Of a stretch of 64,000 nt of DNA, positions 34,279 through 42,888 are shown in pieces; position 1 is the first letter of the stretch, and the number at the start of each line of letters is the position of its first letter. The stretch comes from DATBLQ01 sp036555325 (GTDB lineage Bacteria; Pseudomonadota; Alphaproteobacteria; Rhizobiales; Aestuariivirgaceae), in the NCBI GenBank assembly GCA_036555325.1, contig DATBLQ010000026.1:5667-69666 (forward strand). Reading direction: 5' to 3'. Below the pieces are notes generated by a model. That model ran no database searches. It saw nothing but the letters and a program-made list of their open reading frames with translations, and was not told the origin of the DNA. Both the position numbers and the translations under genes were made by a program.

Positions 34279-35241
34279 CTACTGCGCATCAGGGTGCCAA
34301 ACAGACATCAGACCGTCAAGCTGAACCCCGCTGCTGCCCACCGCCCGGTCTAGGGCCTCCGCCAGCCGATGCAGGCCGAGGAAGGCCAGGAAACCCTTAA
34401 GGGTTGCAAACCCGATACCCGACGATCCGAAACCGTTCTTTGTTTCCCAGTCAATGATTTGTGTGCCCTTGGGGATGTTTTTCACCCTCGCCAGCCAGTT
34501 GACCGCCACATCCTCGCCGCCAACTGCATCGATCAGCTTTTCCTGCAAGGCCTGTCGCCCGGTATATACCCGCCCGTCAGCCAACAGGCGGACCCGCTCG
34601 ATCGGCATTTGCCGGCGCTCAGCTACGAGTGTCACAAACCAATCGAATGAATCGCGGATAAGCAGCATCGTCACTGCCTTCACCCTTTCCGATGTCGGCT
34701 TGAACGGTGTGGGCTCTGCCTTCAGGTCTCCCGACTTCAGTTCCTCCACCTTCACCCCGATGGTGCTCAACAGCTGTGAAACATCGGGCCACTGGAAAAC
34801 AACCCCGATCGACCCTGTAATCGTGTTGCCGCGAGCAACGATGTAGTCGGCGGCGATCGCAGTTGCATATCCACCTGAGGCAGCGACCGAGTTCATCACC
34901 GCCACGACCGGCTTCTTTTCCGAAATTTTTCTCACCGCCTCATACAAAGCCTCTGCTCCGACTGTCGTTCCGCCGGGCGAGTCCACATGCAGTATGAGCG
35001 CCTTCACTCGGTTGCTCTCTAAGATGTTTTTGAACAGCTTCAGGGTCTTTTCATCGCCCGAGATGAACCCCTCGATGCGCACGCGCGCGACATGGTCGGA
35101 AAGTCGCGAGAATGCTCCATCCTCGCTCGACAAAAGCCCAACCACCGCCAACGCGGCGATCATGATCGCCCCGATCCGCCAAAAGGATACTTGTCGCCTG
35201 AGCCTTCGGCGGGCGACGATTTGATCGGCTTCTAGCGTCAT
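34279..35241 (-). CDS. sppA: Signal peptide peptidase SppA, short form
   Basis: 320 residues, a membrane-anchored serine protease (helix IGAIMIAALAVVGLL) that degrades leftover signal peptides in the periplasm. The Ser-Lys dyad is seen in MNSVAASGGYATAIAAD (Ser) and LKSGDLKAEPTPF (Lys); substrate-binding HVDSPGGTTVGAEAL precedes them. The 36-kDa form has one protease domain, about half the length of E. coli SppA. It lies 31 bases after rpsA. Confidence 0.93.
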   Translation of the reverse strand: MTLEADQIVARRRLRRQVSFWRIGAIMIAALAVVGLLSSEDGAFSRLSDHVARVRIEGFISGDEKTLKLFKNILESNRVKALILHVDSPGGTTVGAEALYEAVRKISEKKPVVAVMNSVAASGGYATAIAADYIVARGNTITGSIGVVFQWPDVSQLLSTIGVKVEELKSGDLKAEPTPFKPTSERVKAVTMLLIRDSFDWFVTLVAERRQMPIERVRLLADGRVYTGRQALQEKLIDAVGGEDVAVNWLARVKNIPKGTQIIDWETKNGFGSSGIGFATLKGFLAFLGLHRLAEALDRAVGSSGVQLDGLMSVWHPDAQ

Positions 35242-35272
35242 TCTGGCTGTCTCCGGACCGGCCGTCGAGAGC

Positions 35273-36991
35273 TCACTCGGCGTCTTTGTCCCTCTTGGCC
35301 TTGTTCAGTGCCGCGCCGAGAATGTCGCCGAGCGAGGCACCCGAGTCAGAGGAGCCATATTGCGCCACCGCCTCTTTCTCTTCGGCAATTTCCAGCGCCT
35401 TGATCGACACCGAGATCTTCTGGTTCTTGGGGTCGATCTGCGTCACCTTGGCGTCGACCTTTTCCCCGACCGCAAACCGCTCAGGCCGCTGCTCCGACCG
35501 GTCCCGCGCCAGGTCGGATCTCCGGATGAACGCGGTTGCACCGGAACCGGCAATCTTCACTTCGATGCCGTTCTCCTCAACCTTCATCACTTCACAGGTA
35601 ACGGTATCGCCCTTCTTGATTCCGGCCGTCTGGAGCTTCTCCATCGGACTGCTGGCAAGCTGCTTGATTCCAAGACTGATCCGTTCCTTTTCCAGGTCCA
35701 CATCGAGCACCTGCGCCTTGACGACGTCACCCTTCTTATACTCCTTGATCACCTCTTCGCCCGGCCGCTTCCAGTCGAGATCCGAGAGGTGCACCATTCC
35801 GTCCACATCGCCGTCGAGTCCAATGAACAAGCCGAACTCGGTGATGTTCTTGACCTCGCCTTCGACGGCAGAGCCCGCCGGATACTTCGCTGCGAAGCTT
35901 TCCCACGGATTGCTTTGAGTTTGTTTGAGGCCAAGCGAGATCCGCCGTTTGGCTTGATCTACTTCCAGTACCTGGACGGTGATCTCCTCCGAGGTGGAGA
36001 GTATTTTTCCCGGATGCACGTTTTTCTTTGTCCAGCTGAGTTCCGAGACGTGCACCAAACCCTCTATCCCCTCTTCCAGTTCAACGAACGCGCCGTAATC
36101 GGTGATGTTGGTGACTTGTCCCTTTACCCTGGCGCCGACCGGATATTTCGCAACCACGCCCTCCCATGGATCCTTGTCGAGCTGCTTCATTCCGAGACTG
36201 ATGCGTTGCGTCTCTGGATTGATCTTGATGATTTGAACCTTGAGCGATTGGCCGACGGACAACACATCCGAGGGATGGTTGACACGCTTCCAGGAAATGT
36301 CCGTCACATGTAGAAGGCCATCGATGCCGCCAAGATCGACGAACGCGCCGTAATCGGTGATGTTCTTGACGATGCCATCGACGAGCTGGCCTTCCGCCAG
36401 GTTTTGCACGATTTCAGAGCGCTGTTCGGCTCGCGTTTCCTCCATGATGGCACGCCGTGACACCACGATGTTGCCGCGTCGGCGGTCCATCTTCAAAATC
36501 TGAAACGGCTGGGAAATATTCATCAAGGGGCCGACATCGCGAATCGGCCGCACATCGACCTGGCTTCCCGGCAGAAAAGCCACCGCTCCCCCGAGGTCGA
36601 CCGTAAAGCCGCCTTTCACCCGGCCGAAGATGACCCCGTCGACCCTCTCGTTTTTGGTATAGGACTCCTCGAGCCTCGTCCAAGCCTCCTCCCGCCGGGC
36701 TTTGTCGCGCGACAGAACTGCCTCGCCCATGGCGTTTTCGATGCGCTCGAGATAAACCTCCACTTCATCGCCAACCTTGAGCCTCTGCTCGCGTCCCGGT
36801 TGGCTGAATTCCTTTAGCGGCACCCGACCTTCCATTTTGAGGCCAACGTCGATAATGACGAAATCGTTCTCGATCTGGACGACCTTGCCCTTGACGACCG
36901 ACCCTTCGGCGATGCCTGAAGTCGCAAAGGATTCCTCGAGCAGTTGTGCGAAATCTTCACGACTGGGGTTCAACGAGCTGGCATCGGCCAT
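35273..36991 (-). CDS. rpsA: 30S ribosomal protein S1
   Basis: 572 residues with six S1 (OB-fold) RNA-binding repeats. Examples are SVVKGKVVQIENDFVIIDVG, GIVKNITDYGAFVDLGGIDG and GEVKNITEFGLFIGLDGDVD. It brings structured mRNAs to the ribosome. ATG 36991 (MADASSLNPSREDF) is chosen over GTG/ATG codons 11 residues upstream as the conserved start. The minus-strand cluster aroA-cmk-rpsA-sppA-ihfB is conserved in proteobacteria. Confidence 0.97.
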   Translation of the reverse strand: MADASSLNPSREDFAQLLEESFATSGIAEGSVVKGKVVQIENDFVIIDVGLKMEGRVPLKEFSQPGREQRLKVGDEVEVYLERIENAMGEAVLSRDKARREEAWTRLEESYTKNERVDGVIFGRVKGGFTVDLGGAVAFLPGSQVDVRPIRDVGPLMNISQPFQILKMDRRRGNIVVSRRAIMEETRAEQRSEIVQNLAEGQLVDGIVKNITDYGAFVDLGGIDGLLHVTDISWKRVNHPSDVLSVGQSLKVQIIKINPETQRISLGMKQLDKDPWEGVVAKYPVGARVKGQVTNITDYGAFVELEEGIEGLVHVSELSWTKKNVHPGKILSTSEEITVQVLEVDQAKRRISLGLKQTQSNPWESFAAKYPAGSAVEGEVKNITEFGLFIGLDGDVDGMVHLSDLDWKRPGEEVIKEYKKGDVVKAQVLDVDLEKERISLGIKQLASSPMEKLQTAGIKKGDTVTCEVMKVEENGIEVKIAGSGATAFIRRSDLARDRSEQRPERFAVGEKVDAKVTQIDPKNQKISVSIKALEIAEEKEAVAQYGSSDSGASLGDILGAALNKAKRDKDAE

Positions 36992-37160
36992 TCCATCCTC
37001 GAAATAAGTATTGCGTTGGCCCACGGCAAAATCCGCAGGACGTCCCGGAGGCTTGAAAAAAGCGAATCATCTGCCGCCGGGCGATAGAATGTTTCCGTAT
37101 TTGGTTGAAGCGCTGTCCGGCCAGGCCCCGGCAAGTGCATTTCCCAACTGCGGAAACGAT

Positions 37161-37811
37161 TTAGGGCCCACCCTTGTGCGAAGCGGCCCCGGGTAAGTGC
37201 CCGTCGACCAGTCGCCGGGCTGCCTGGAAAGTGGCTTCTATATCTAAAGACGTTGTGTCGAGCAAGTATGCATCCGCCGCTGGCCTTAGGGGGGCCACCG
37301 GCCTGGTCCGGTCTCTTTCGTCCCGAAGCACGATTTCCCGCAGGATTGAGGCGTGATCGGCGAATTCCCCGCGCGCTTTCAACTCTTTGAACCGCCGCCG
37401 CGCACGTTCCTCGGGTGAGGCAGTGACGAAAAATTTCATATCGGCTTCGGGGCATACGACGGTGCCAATGTCACGGCCGTCGAGAACAGCTCCAGGCGGC
37501 GTCATGGCCACCTTGCGCTGAATGCCGATCACCTCCGCCCTCACCTTTGGGTGGGCCGCAACGATGGAAGAGGCCTTGCTCACCTTTTCCGTGCGCAGTG
37601 CATGATCTGGGTACTTTTGCCGATGGTAGGCTTTCGCCGCCTCAAGCGAGGTCCGTTCGTCATGGGGATCGCCATTGGCCTCGATCACGGTGAGCGCAAT
37701 GGTGCGGTAGATGGCGCCCGTGTCGAGATAGGCCAGGCCCAGGTATTGAGCGAGCTTGCGCGCCAAGGTTCCCTTGCCCGAAGCAGCAGGTCCATCGACG
37801 GCGATGATCAA
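37161..37811 (-). CDS. cmk: Cytidylate kinase
   Basis: 216 residues. P-loop MIIAVDGPAASGKGTLARKL, LAYLDTGAIYRTIAL, the NMP-binding VLDGRDIGTVVCPEAD, FVTASPEERARRRFKEL, and the lid RDERDRTRPVAPL. It phosphorylates CMP and dCMP. It overlaps aroA by four bases (ATGA) and is followed at 169 bases by rpsA. Confidence 0.97.
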   Translation of the reverse strand: MIIAVDGPAASGKGTLARKLAQYLGLAYLDTGAIYRTIALTVIEANGDPHDERTSLEAAKAYHRQKYPDHALRTEKVSKASSIVAAHPKVRAEVIGIQRKVAMTPPGAVLDGRDIGTVVCPEADMKFFVTASPEERARRRFKELKARGEFADHASILREIVLRDERDRTRPVAPLRPAADAYLLDTTSLDIEATFQAARRLVDGHLPGAASHKGGP

Positions 37812-39151
37812 AGACGTGCCCCCTCGACGTCGATTTTCGCTCCTGTTCGGATCAGGACCTCGCGAAACGAGGGAAAGCTCGTGGCGATCATTCGAGCATC
37901 GTCAACCGCTATCGGGTTTCCCGCGGCCAGCCCCATGATGAGAAATGACATTGCGATTCGATGGTCGAGATGGGTCTCGACCATGCCGCCCCCCGCAACC
38001 ATTCCCCCGGTAACTTCAAGCCAGTCGTCGCCCGATCGTGTTCGCACCCCATTGCTGGCGAGACCCGCCTCCACGGCGGCGAGCCGGTCGCTTTCCTTGA
38101 CCCTGAGTTCTCCCAGTCCCTCCATTCGAGTGGTACCATCGGCGAACGCCGCGGCAACCGCTAGTATTGGATATTCGTCGATCATGGATGCAGCGCGCTC
38201 TTTGGGAACCGTTACGCCCCTAAGTCGGCTTGAGCGGGCGACGATATCGCCGACCGCTTCTCCCCCCTGCTCGCGCTGATTGGTGAGGGTTATGTCTCCG
38301 CCCATTTCGCTGAGAGTCTTGATGAGCCCCGTGCGGGTAGGATTGAGCATCACATTTTCAATTTTGACTTCTGAATCCTCGGTGATGAGCGCGGCAACGA
38401 TTGCAAAGGCCGCTGAGCTCGGGTCGGCCGGAACGGCTATTCTCAAGGCGCGCAGCTCTTGATGCCCCGATACGGAAATCTCTCTGGCGCTGCCCTTTTG
38501 TTCAACAACGATATTGGCGCCGAATGCCTTGAGCATTCGCTCGGTATGATCACGCGTGGCTATGTTCTCGACCACGGTTGTTCTGCCCGCAACGTTCAGG
38601 CCGGCAAGCAGAACAGCCGACTTCACCTGTGCCGAGGCGACCGGTAGCTCGTATCTGATCGGCACGGCCGCGTGTGCTCCATGGACCGTCATCGGCAGAG
38701 TATCACCCGGAGAGGCATCGAACCGCGCACCGATCTGTTCCAAAGGTCTCATCACCCGCGCCATCGGTCGCCGCGACAGTGACGCATCGCCCACGAAACG
38801 GACAGTGATCGGCGTTGATGCGACGAGACCCAGTGCCAGCCTCGCTCCCGTGCCCGAATTGCCGAAATCCAGCACCGATTGCGGTTGCGCAAATCCTCCC
38901 AGTCCAACCCCATGGACGCGCCAACGACGACCATCGTTCCGCTCGATATGGGCGCCAAGTTCGCCCATCGCTTTCGCTGTATTAAGGACGTCTTCAGCTT
39001 CGAGAAGACCCTCGATCTCTGTGGTGCCGATGGCGATGGCGCCAAGCATCAGCGAACGGTGGGATATCGACTTGTCCCCTGGCACCTTTATGGTGCCCTT
39101 GAGCGAGCGTGATTTTCTCGCAACAAGCGGTTGGGAAGGAAGTTGAGCCAA
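37808..39151 (-). CDS. aroA: 3-phosphoshikimate 1-carboxyvinyltransferase (EPSP synthase), class II-like
   Basis: About 447 residues, the sixth step of the shikimate pathway. Seen: IKVPGDKSISHRSLMLG, LDFGNSGTGARLALG, FVGDASLSRRPMARV, SAQVKSAVLLAGLN, RDHTERML, VPADPSSAAFAIVAAL, IDEYPILAVAAAFADG and RVKESDRLAAVEAGL. Overall it resembles the class II (CP4-type) enzyme, but the residue equivalent to CP4 Ala100 is Gly, as in glyphosate-sensitive forms. TTG 39151 best matches family starts but has no clear ribosome-binding site; the frame is open further upstream. Confidence 0.94.
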   Translation of the reverse strand: MAQLPSQPLVARKSRSLKGTIKVPGDKSISHRSLMLGAIAIGTTEIEGLLEAEDVLNTAKAMGELGAHIERNDGRRWRVHGVGLGGFAQPQSVLDFGNSGTGARLALGLVASTPITVRFVGDASLSRRPMARVMRPLEQIGARFDASPGDTLPMTVHGAHAAVPIRYELPVASAQVKSAVLLAGLNVAGRTTVVENIATRDHTERMLKAFGANIVVEQKGSAREISVSGHQELRALRIAVPADPSSAAFAIVAALITEDSEVKIENVMLNPTRTGLIKTLSEMGGDITLTNQREQGGEAVGDIVARSSRLRGVTVPKERAASMIDEYPILAVAAAFADGTTRMEGLGELRVKESDRLAAVEAGLASNGVRTRSGDDWLEVTGGMVAGGGMVETHLDHRIAMSFLIMGLAAGNPIAVDDARMIATSFPSFREVLIRTGAKIDVEGARL

Positions 39152-39291
39152 TGTAAACCGTTGGTTGCCGGACCCCGACGGCTTGGGTCCTAACACAGAG
39201 CGTACGAGCCCGGAAGCTTTTCGTTTTGACAGAAGAGGTCGCCTGTGGCAGGGGAACCGGAAATTCAACGGCAAGCAGAGGTTATAGCTTC

Positions 39292-39699
39292 GTGGTTAAG
39301 GCTGAACTCGGCACCAAACGCTCCTGCCCGTCCTGTGCGGCGCGCTTTTATGATCTCCTGAGGAACCCGATCGTTTGCCCTAAGTGCGGCCAGACATTCG
39401 TGGCAGAAATCTTGCTTCCCTCCAAGGGCGATGCGACCGGCCAGCCGGTCCCCAAGCCACGTCCCGTGATTGAGCCTGAAGTCGAGCCCGCGCCCACGGG
39501 TGTGGAATTGGTGAGTCTCGAGGAGGCCGAAGCGCCGGCGGAGGACGAGACCGCCGCGATTGAGGATGTCGATCTCGGCGAAGAGGTTCAGGTCGAGGGC
39601 GAGGAGGACGATGTATTCCTCGAGGCCGAGGAGGAAGATGAAGCCGCTGTTCCCGATATCATCGGCGGGCCGAACGATGCCGCCGAGGAAGAGAACTAG
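39292..39699 (+). CDS. TIGR02300 family zinc-ribbon protein with acidic tail
   Basis: About 135 residues from GTG 39292. The first 45 hold a two-knuckle zinc ribbon, ELGTKRSCPSCAARFYDL...PIVCPKCGQTF, with four Cys. The rest is Pro/Val-rich and then extremely acidic (runs such as EEEDEAAVPD), probably disordered. The family is restricted to Alphaproteobacteria and its function is unknown. It is divergent from aroA and followed by tRNA-Ala. Confidence 0.85.
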   Translation: MVKAELGTKRSCPSCAARFYDLLRNPIVCPKCGQTFVAEILLPSKGDATGQPVPKPRPVIEPEVEPAPTGVELVSLEEAEAPAEDETAAIEDVDLGEEVQVEGEEDDVFLEAEEEDEAAVPDIIGGPNDAAEEEN

Positions 39700-39711
39700 C
39701 CCAACTTTCAC

Positions 39712-39740
39712 TTGATTGTTCTCAGCCGCCCTTTTATGGT
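39712..39740 (+). promoter_or_regulatory. Housekeeping promoter candidate for tRNA-Ala
   Basis: TTGATT (39712-39717) and TATGGT (39735-39740) are spaced by 17 bases, about 70 bases before the tRNA-Ala 5' end. It is a by-eye match to sigma-70 type elements (4-5 of 6 bases each). Confidence 0.35.
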
Positions 39741-39807
39741 CCGCGCCGTTTCAAACGGGCCTTCCCTTCGCCACCGCAGGCGACGCCGGCCGCTGCAAGT
39801 TATCTGT

Positions 39808-39883
<76 letters not shown>

Positions 39884-40156
39884 ATTTAACAAGCAGTTGA
39901 AAAACGATTCTCCCAAGTCACCGCTTCAACCCTGAAGGGCACGACGCGTCCTGCCAGGCAGGAAAGGGCTCTTTGTTCAAGGGGCAGCGAAGACCAAAAA
40001 AGCAAGCAATCACAACGCACTGATTCAACGCGCGCTCAGCCGTCGAAGTTGAGCCGAAATCCCTCGATCACGATGCAATCCCGCCCGGCCGATGTCTAAC
40101 CTACCCCTAGAGCTACTGGGTCTGATCAGAAGAAGTTGCGGAAAACTCAGCAGTAA
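39884..40156. other. Intergenic region after tRNA-Ala
   Basis: No gene was found. There is no T-rich terminator hairpin after the tRNA; short inverted repeats (for example CCTG-CCAG-GCAGG near 39951) are not convincing. The stretch ends at the EcfG promoter candidate at 40157. Confidence 0.4.
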
Positions 40157-40181
40157 GGAACCTTTTCGGCCGGCCATTGTT
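40157..40181 (+). promoter_or_regulatory. EcfG (general stress sigma factor) promoter candidate
   Basis: GGAAC (40157-40161), a 16-base spacer, then TGTT (40178-40181). The alphaproteobacterial EcfG consensus is GGAAC-N16/17-CGTT, so only the first base of the -10 differs. It lies 34 bases before the start of the small membrane-anchored protein at 40215. Confidence 0.6.
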
Positions 40182-40214
40182 TAGAATGGGGCTGTCACTT
40201 GGGGAGATGCACTA

Positions 40215-40604
40215 ATGCCACGTCACAAACAATCTGTCTCGCAAGACCGCGCTGAGAAATCCGGCCGCCCGCCATGGCCCGATCAGGTCACTGAATCCCA
40301 GTATGATCTGCCGGAAGAAATGGAAAGTGCCGACCGGGCGGCAACCGAGACTGTCGCGCACCGCGTGAGTGAAAGAGGAGCCCAGGCCGCCAGAAGTGTT
40401 AGGGCCGCTGGCGAGCGTATTACCACAACCGGCAGCGCCGCCGCCGAAAGAGTATCAGCATTGGCCGGAGTGGCGCGCGATGTTTCGAAATCCGTGGCAA
40501 CTCGGGTGGAATCGTTCACCCAGCGCCGTCCTTTGAGCGCTCTCGCCGGTGCATTGTTGGCCGGTCTGGTGTTGGGTTTGTCGCGCCGCCGCCGGCGGGA
40601 ATAG
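40215..40604 (+). CDS. Small ElaB/DUF883-like tail-anchored protein
   Basis: 129 residues: a hydrophilic N-terminus, an Ala-rich amphipathic helical middle (about 45-105, rich in A, R, E, S and T) and a C-terminal transmembrane helix, PLSALAGALLAGLVLGLS, ending in RRRRRE. The layout matches ElaB/YqjD-type stationary-phase proteins that tether ribosomes or protect the membrane; sequence identity to them was not tested. GGGGAG lies 8-10 bases before the ATG. An EcfG promoter candidate upstream fits a stress role. Confidence 0.7.
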   Translation: MPRHKQSVSQDRAEKSGRPPWPDQVTESQYDLPEEMESADRAATETVAHRVSERGAQAARSVRAAGERITTTGSAAAERVSALAGVARDVSKSVATRVESFTQRRPLSALAGALLAGLVLGLSRRRRRE

Positions 40605-40736
40605 TCTCATCGCAGGTCAATGGCGGGCGAACGCCTGGACATCTCGCCCGCCTGACCGCAGTTGGACCGCACCAAGAGGATAGACCCTTCGCAATAAGGG
40701 GTTTATCCTCGCTGTTGTCTCGGTCGAGAACAGTCC

Positions 40737-40949
40737 ATGGCGCCGAAGACATCTTTGGAGATATTCCAGAAGGCCCTTTCGGCATTGAGCGAGCGGCGAG
40801 TCGAGCTGGCGAAGTTTCTGGCCTCGCCCCAATCCTCACGTGACGATGTCAGTCGTTGGGCGACGCAGCTCACTGCCACACACGAGGCCATCGAGGTATT
40901 GCGCAAGGCCATTGCCGAAGCAATGGCGGAACAGGAAAGAGCGAGCTGA
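40737..40949 (+). CDS. Hypothetical small helical protein
   Basis: 70 residues, predicted mostly helical (ALSALSERRVELAKFL, then HEAIEVLRKAIAEAMAEQERAS), soluble and without Cys. Codon use resembles real genes of the region, with third-position G/C enrichment, but the ribosome-binding site is weak (GAGAACAG). I do not recognise it. It sits between two genes with EcfG promoters and could be part of the same stress group. Confidence 0.45.
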   Translation: MAPKTSLEIFQKALSALSERRVELAKFLASPQSSRDDVSRWATQLTATHEAIEVLRKAIAEAMAEQERAS

Positions 40950-41033
40950 GTGCCGATTTGGCGACTTTTTTGACACTCTTGCAGACAGGGCCGCCGACGA
41001 AATATCTTTGACCAGAGCCCAGAGGGGAGTGTT

Positions 41034-41059
41034 GGAACCAGCAAGCGGATTTGCACGTT
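41034..41059 (+). promoter_or_regulatory. EcfG promoter, full consensus match
   Basis: GGAAC (41034-41038), a 17-base spacer, then CGTT (41056-41059): an exact match to GGAAC-N17-CGTT. It lies 30 bases before the ATG of the secreted protein at 41089, so transcription would begin about 20 bases upstream of the gene. Confidence 0.7.
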
Positions 41060-41088
41060 TAAACCGATTGCGCACGCAATGGTGAAGT

Positions 41089-41523
41089 ATGACCATATCC
41101 AAGACCGTTCCCATGGTTTCGGTGTTGCTGCTCATTACCTTCAGCAGTCCTGCATGGTGCGAGCCGCAATACAAAATCCATGATGATTGCCTTGGCAGCT
41201 GGAAAAGCTGCGCCGCCCATGTCATGAAAATAGACGAATTCGATGCAGAGTTCGCACGATACTACCCGCTCTGGCCGACATATCAGGCAGAGGGGACTCT
41301 TTCCTCGCCCGTCTTGTTCGATGAGCATCCCTGGTCCAACGGCAAAGGGCGCCTGAACTGCCAACAGGGCCGCACGATTCTGGCTGAGCAGGGCTTCCGG
41401 CGTGTGCGAAGTCTCGAGTGCGACGGCCGCGCCTATACGTACCTGGGGCGGCACGGTGGCATGAAATACAGGATCACCCTAAACTCCATGTCGGGCCGTA
41501 TCCTCTCCGTCGAACCAATCTAG
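41089..41523 (+). CDS. Secreted protein of unknown function (paralogue of 2257-2589)
   Basis: 144 residues with a signal peptide (MTISKTVPMVSVLLLITFSS, cleavage probably after PAWC or nearby; the Cys before E-P is not a clear lipobox). The mature N-terminal half has two Cys in DDCLGSWKSCAAH. The C-terminal half repeats the layout of the 2257-2589 protein: C-x2-G-x-x-I-x4-G-F-x-x-V-x4-C-x4-Y-x-Y-x3-G-G, ending S-G-R-I-L-S-V. No known catalytic motif is visible. A consensus EcfG promoter suggests stress-induced secretion to the periplasm. Confidence 0.7.
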   Translation: MTISKTVPMVSVLLLITFSSPAWCEPQYKIHDDCLGSWKSCAAHVMKIDEFDAEFARYYPLWPTYQAEGTLSSPVLFDEHPWSNGKGRLNCQQGRTILAEQGFRRVRSLECDGRAYTYLGRHGGMKYRITLNSMSGRILSVEPI

Positions 41524-41550
41524 TTCATCTGCCAAGTTATCGCATTTCAG

Positions 41551-42240
41551 TCAGTCTTCTCCGCAGGGCCAGTTTTTCGGCGCCGTTAGACCGGCGGGCA
41601 ACTTGGTGTTCGCATCCCCGCACGTGATGTCCAGCTGCTCCTGTGTAAGATCTCGCACACCGCTCAAGTCGGTGCCTTCGAATCTTGCCCAATAGAGATA
41701 AGCCCGCTTGAAAATCGCTCCACTTAGGTTCGCCGCATGAAAGACTGAGCGATGCAATGTTGCGCCGGTCAGATCGGCTCCGGAAAGATTTGCATTGGCG
41801 AAATTGTTGCGCATGAAATCGCCTTCCGCCAATATCGCACCGCTGAGATCAGCACCTTCAAAGGTGACGCGAAGAAACTCTGCCTTCACTAGTCGCGCTG
41901 CGTTGAGCTTGGCCCGCGTGAAGATCGCCCTCGCTGCCAGTGCCTTCTCGAAACTCGCTTCCGTAAGATCAGCCCCCTCGAAAGAACTCCGCACCAGCTC
42001 GGCAAGGTGCATATTGGCCTTTGCAAGCTTGCTGTCGGTAAACACCGACCCCGAAAGGAAAGCGCCCTCTAAATTGGCTCCCGAGAGGTCGGTCTTTTCG
42101 AGCATGAGCATTTGGACATTGCAATTGTTCCAATTGACCCCCGGCCCGGGATGATCCTTGCACCCTGCCGTCGCCGTTCCCGACATGGCAAGCCCGATAG
42201 AAAGCCCGACAACTTTCAATATGTTTGCAGAATTCATCAT
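41551..42240 (-). CDS. Secreted pentapeptide-repeat protein
   Basis: 229 residues. It has a signal peptide (MMNSANILKVVGLSIGLAMS to TATA) and then about 25 pentapeptide repeats of A-(D/N)-L-x-x type (LSGANLEGAFLSGSVF, SFEGADLTEASFEKA, FANANLSGADLTGATL), which form a right-handed quadrilateral beta-helix. A short tail closes with two Cys (ITCGD and NWPCGED), matched by two near the start (TAGCKD and NNCN). The signal peptide argues against a gyrase-protecting Qnr role. ATG 42240 has AGGAG seven bases upstream. Confidence 0.88.
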   Translation of the reverse strand: MMNSANILKVVGLSIGLAMSGTATAGCKDHPGPGVNWNNCNVQMLMLEKTDLSGANLEGAFLSGSVFTDSKLAKANMHLAELVRSSFEGADLTEASFEKALAARAIFTRAKLNAARLVKAEFLRVTFEGADLSGAILAEGDFMRNNFANANLSGADLTGATLHRSVFHAANLSGAIFKRAYLYWARFEGTDLSGVRDLTQEQLDITCGDANTKLPAGLTAPKNWPCGED

Positions 42241-42390
42241 GCCCTGTCTCCTGCCGGATGAACTTGGAAACCGTTGAACGTGCAAAGCCCCTGCCTTTGG
42301 CTTGATTATCCGGTCCAACCCTATCATATTTTCATTCGGCGATGCTTCTTGGCAAGGTCGCCGTCATAGCTGCTTGGATGGGGGCTGACC

Positions 42391-42816
42391 ATGTCTCGAA
42401 TGACCCTTTTCTCATCTCCCTTTCTACTGGGGTTTGAGGAGATCGAACGGTTGCTCGATCGCGCCTCTAAGTCCGCCGGCGATGGATATCCACCATACAA
42501 TATCGAGCGTTTGGCTTCCGATGGCAGCGAGGCGGAGATACTAAGGATTGTCCTGGCAGTGGCAGGCTTCTCCCGCGAGGAGCTTGACATCAGCCTCGAG
42601 GACAATCAGCTGATAATCCGCGGCAAACAGCACGACCACGACCGTTCGACCTATCTCCATCGCGGCATTGCCGCTCGCCAGTTCCAGCGGACCTTCGTTC
42701 TGGCGGAAGGAATGGAAGTCACGGGAGCCTGGATGACAAACGGTTTATTGTCGATTGAACTCCGGCGCCCCGAGCCTCAAAGGCTCATCAGAAAAATTGA
42801 AATTCAGGACGCCTGA
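42391..42816 (+). CDS. Hsp20-family small heat shock protein
   Basis: 141 residues. The alpha-crystallin domain spans about 35-130: YNIERLASDGSEAEILRIVLAVAGF, then LDISLEDNQLIIRGKQ, RGIAARQFQRTFVLAEGMEV, and NGLLSIELRRPEPQ. The N-terminus SPFLLGFEEIERLLDRA is typical of rhizobial HspA/E-type proteins. It holds unfolding proteins for refolding. The DUF1150 gene follows after 72 bases, a conserved pairing in Rhizobiales. Confidence 0.93.
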   Translation: MSRMTLFSSPFLLGFEEIERLLDRASKSAGDGYPPYNIERLASDGSEAEILRIVLAVAGFSREELDISLEDNQLIIRGKQHDHDRSTYLHRGIAARQFQRTFVLAEGMEVTGAWMTNGLLSIELRRPEPQRLIRKIEIQDA

Positions 42817-42888
42817 CCCCACATATTTATCATGCTCGGGCCCGCCCGCGGGTCGCGAACACACCATCGTCCAGAAGGTGAACGGTAG

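Noticed and set aside
37551..38279. Plus-strand reading frame opposite cmk and aroA
   Set aside because: Ser/Pro/Arg-rich translation with no motif, antisense to two conserved genes.
42301..42324. Heat-shock sigma-32 promoter (CTTGAT ... CCCTAT) before hsp20
   Set aside because: The spacing is 12 bases between hexamers, shorter than usual, and the alphaproteobacterial form is not matched; too weak to list.
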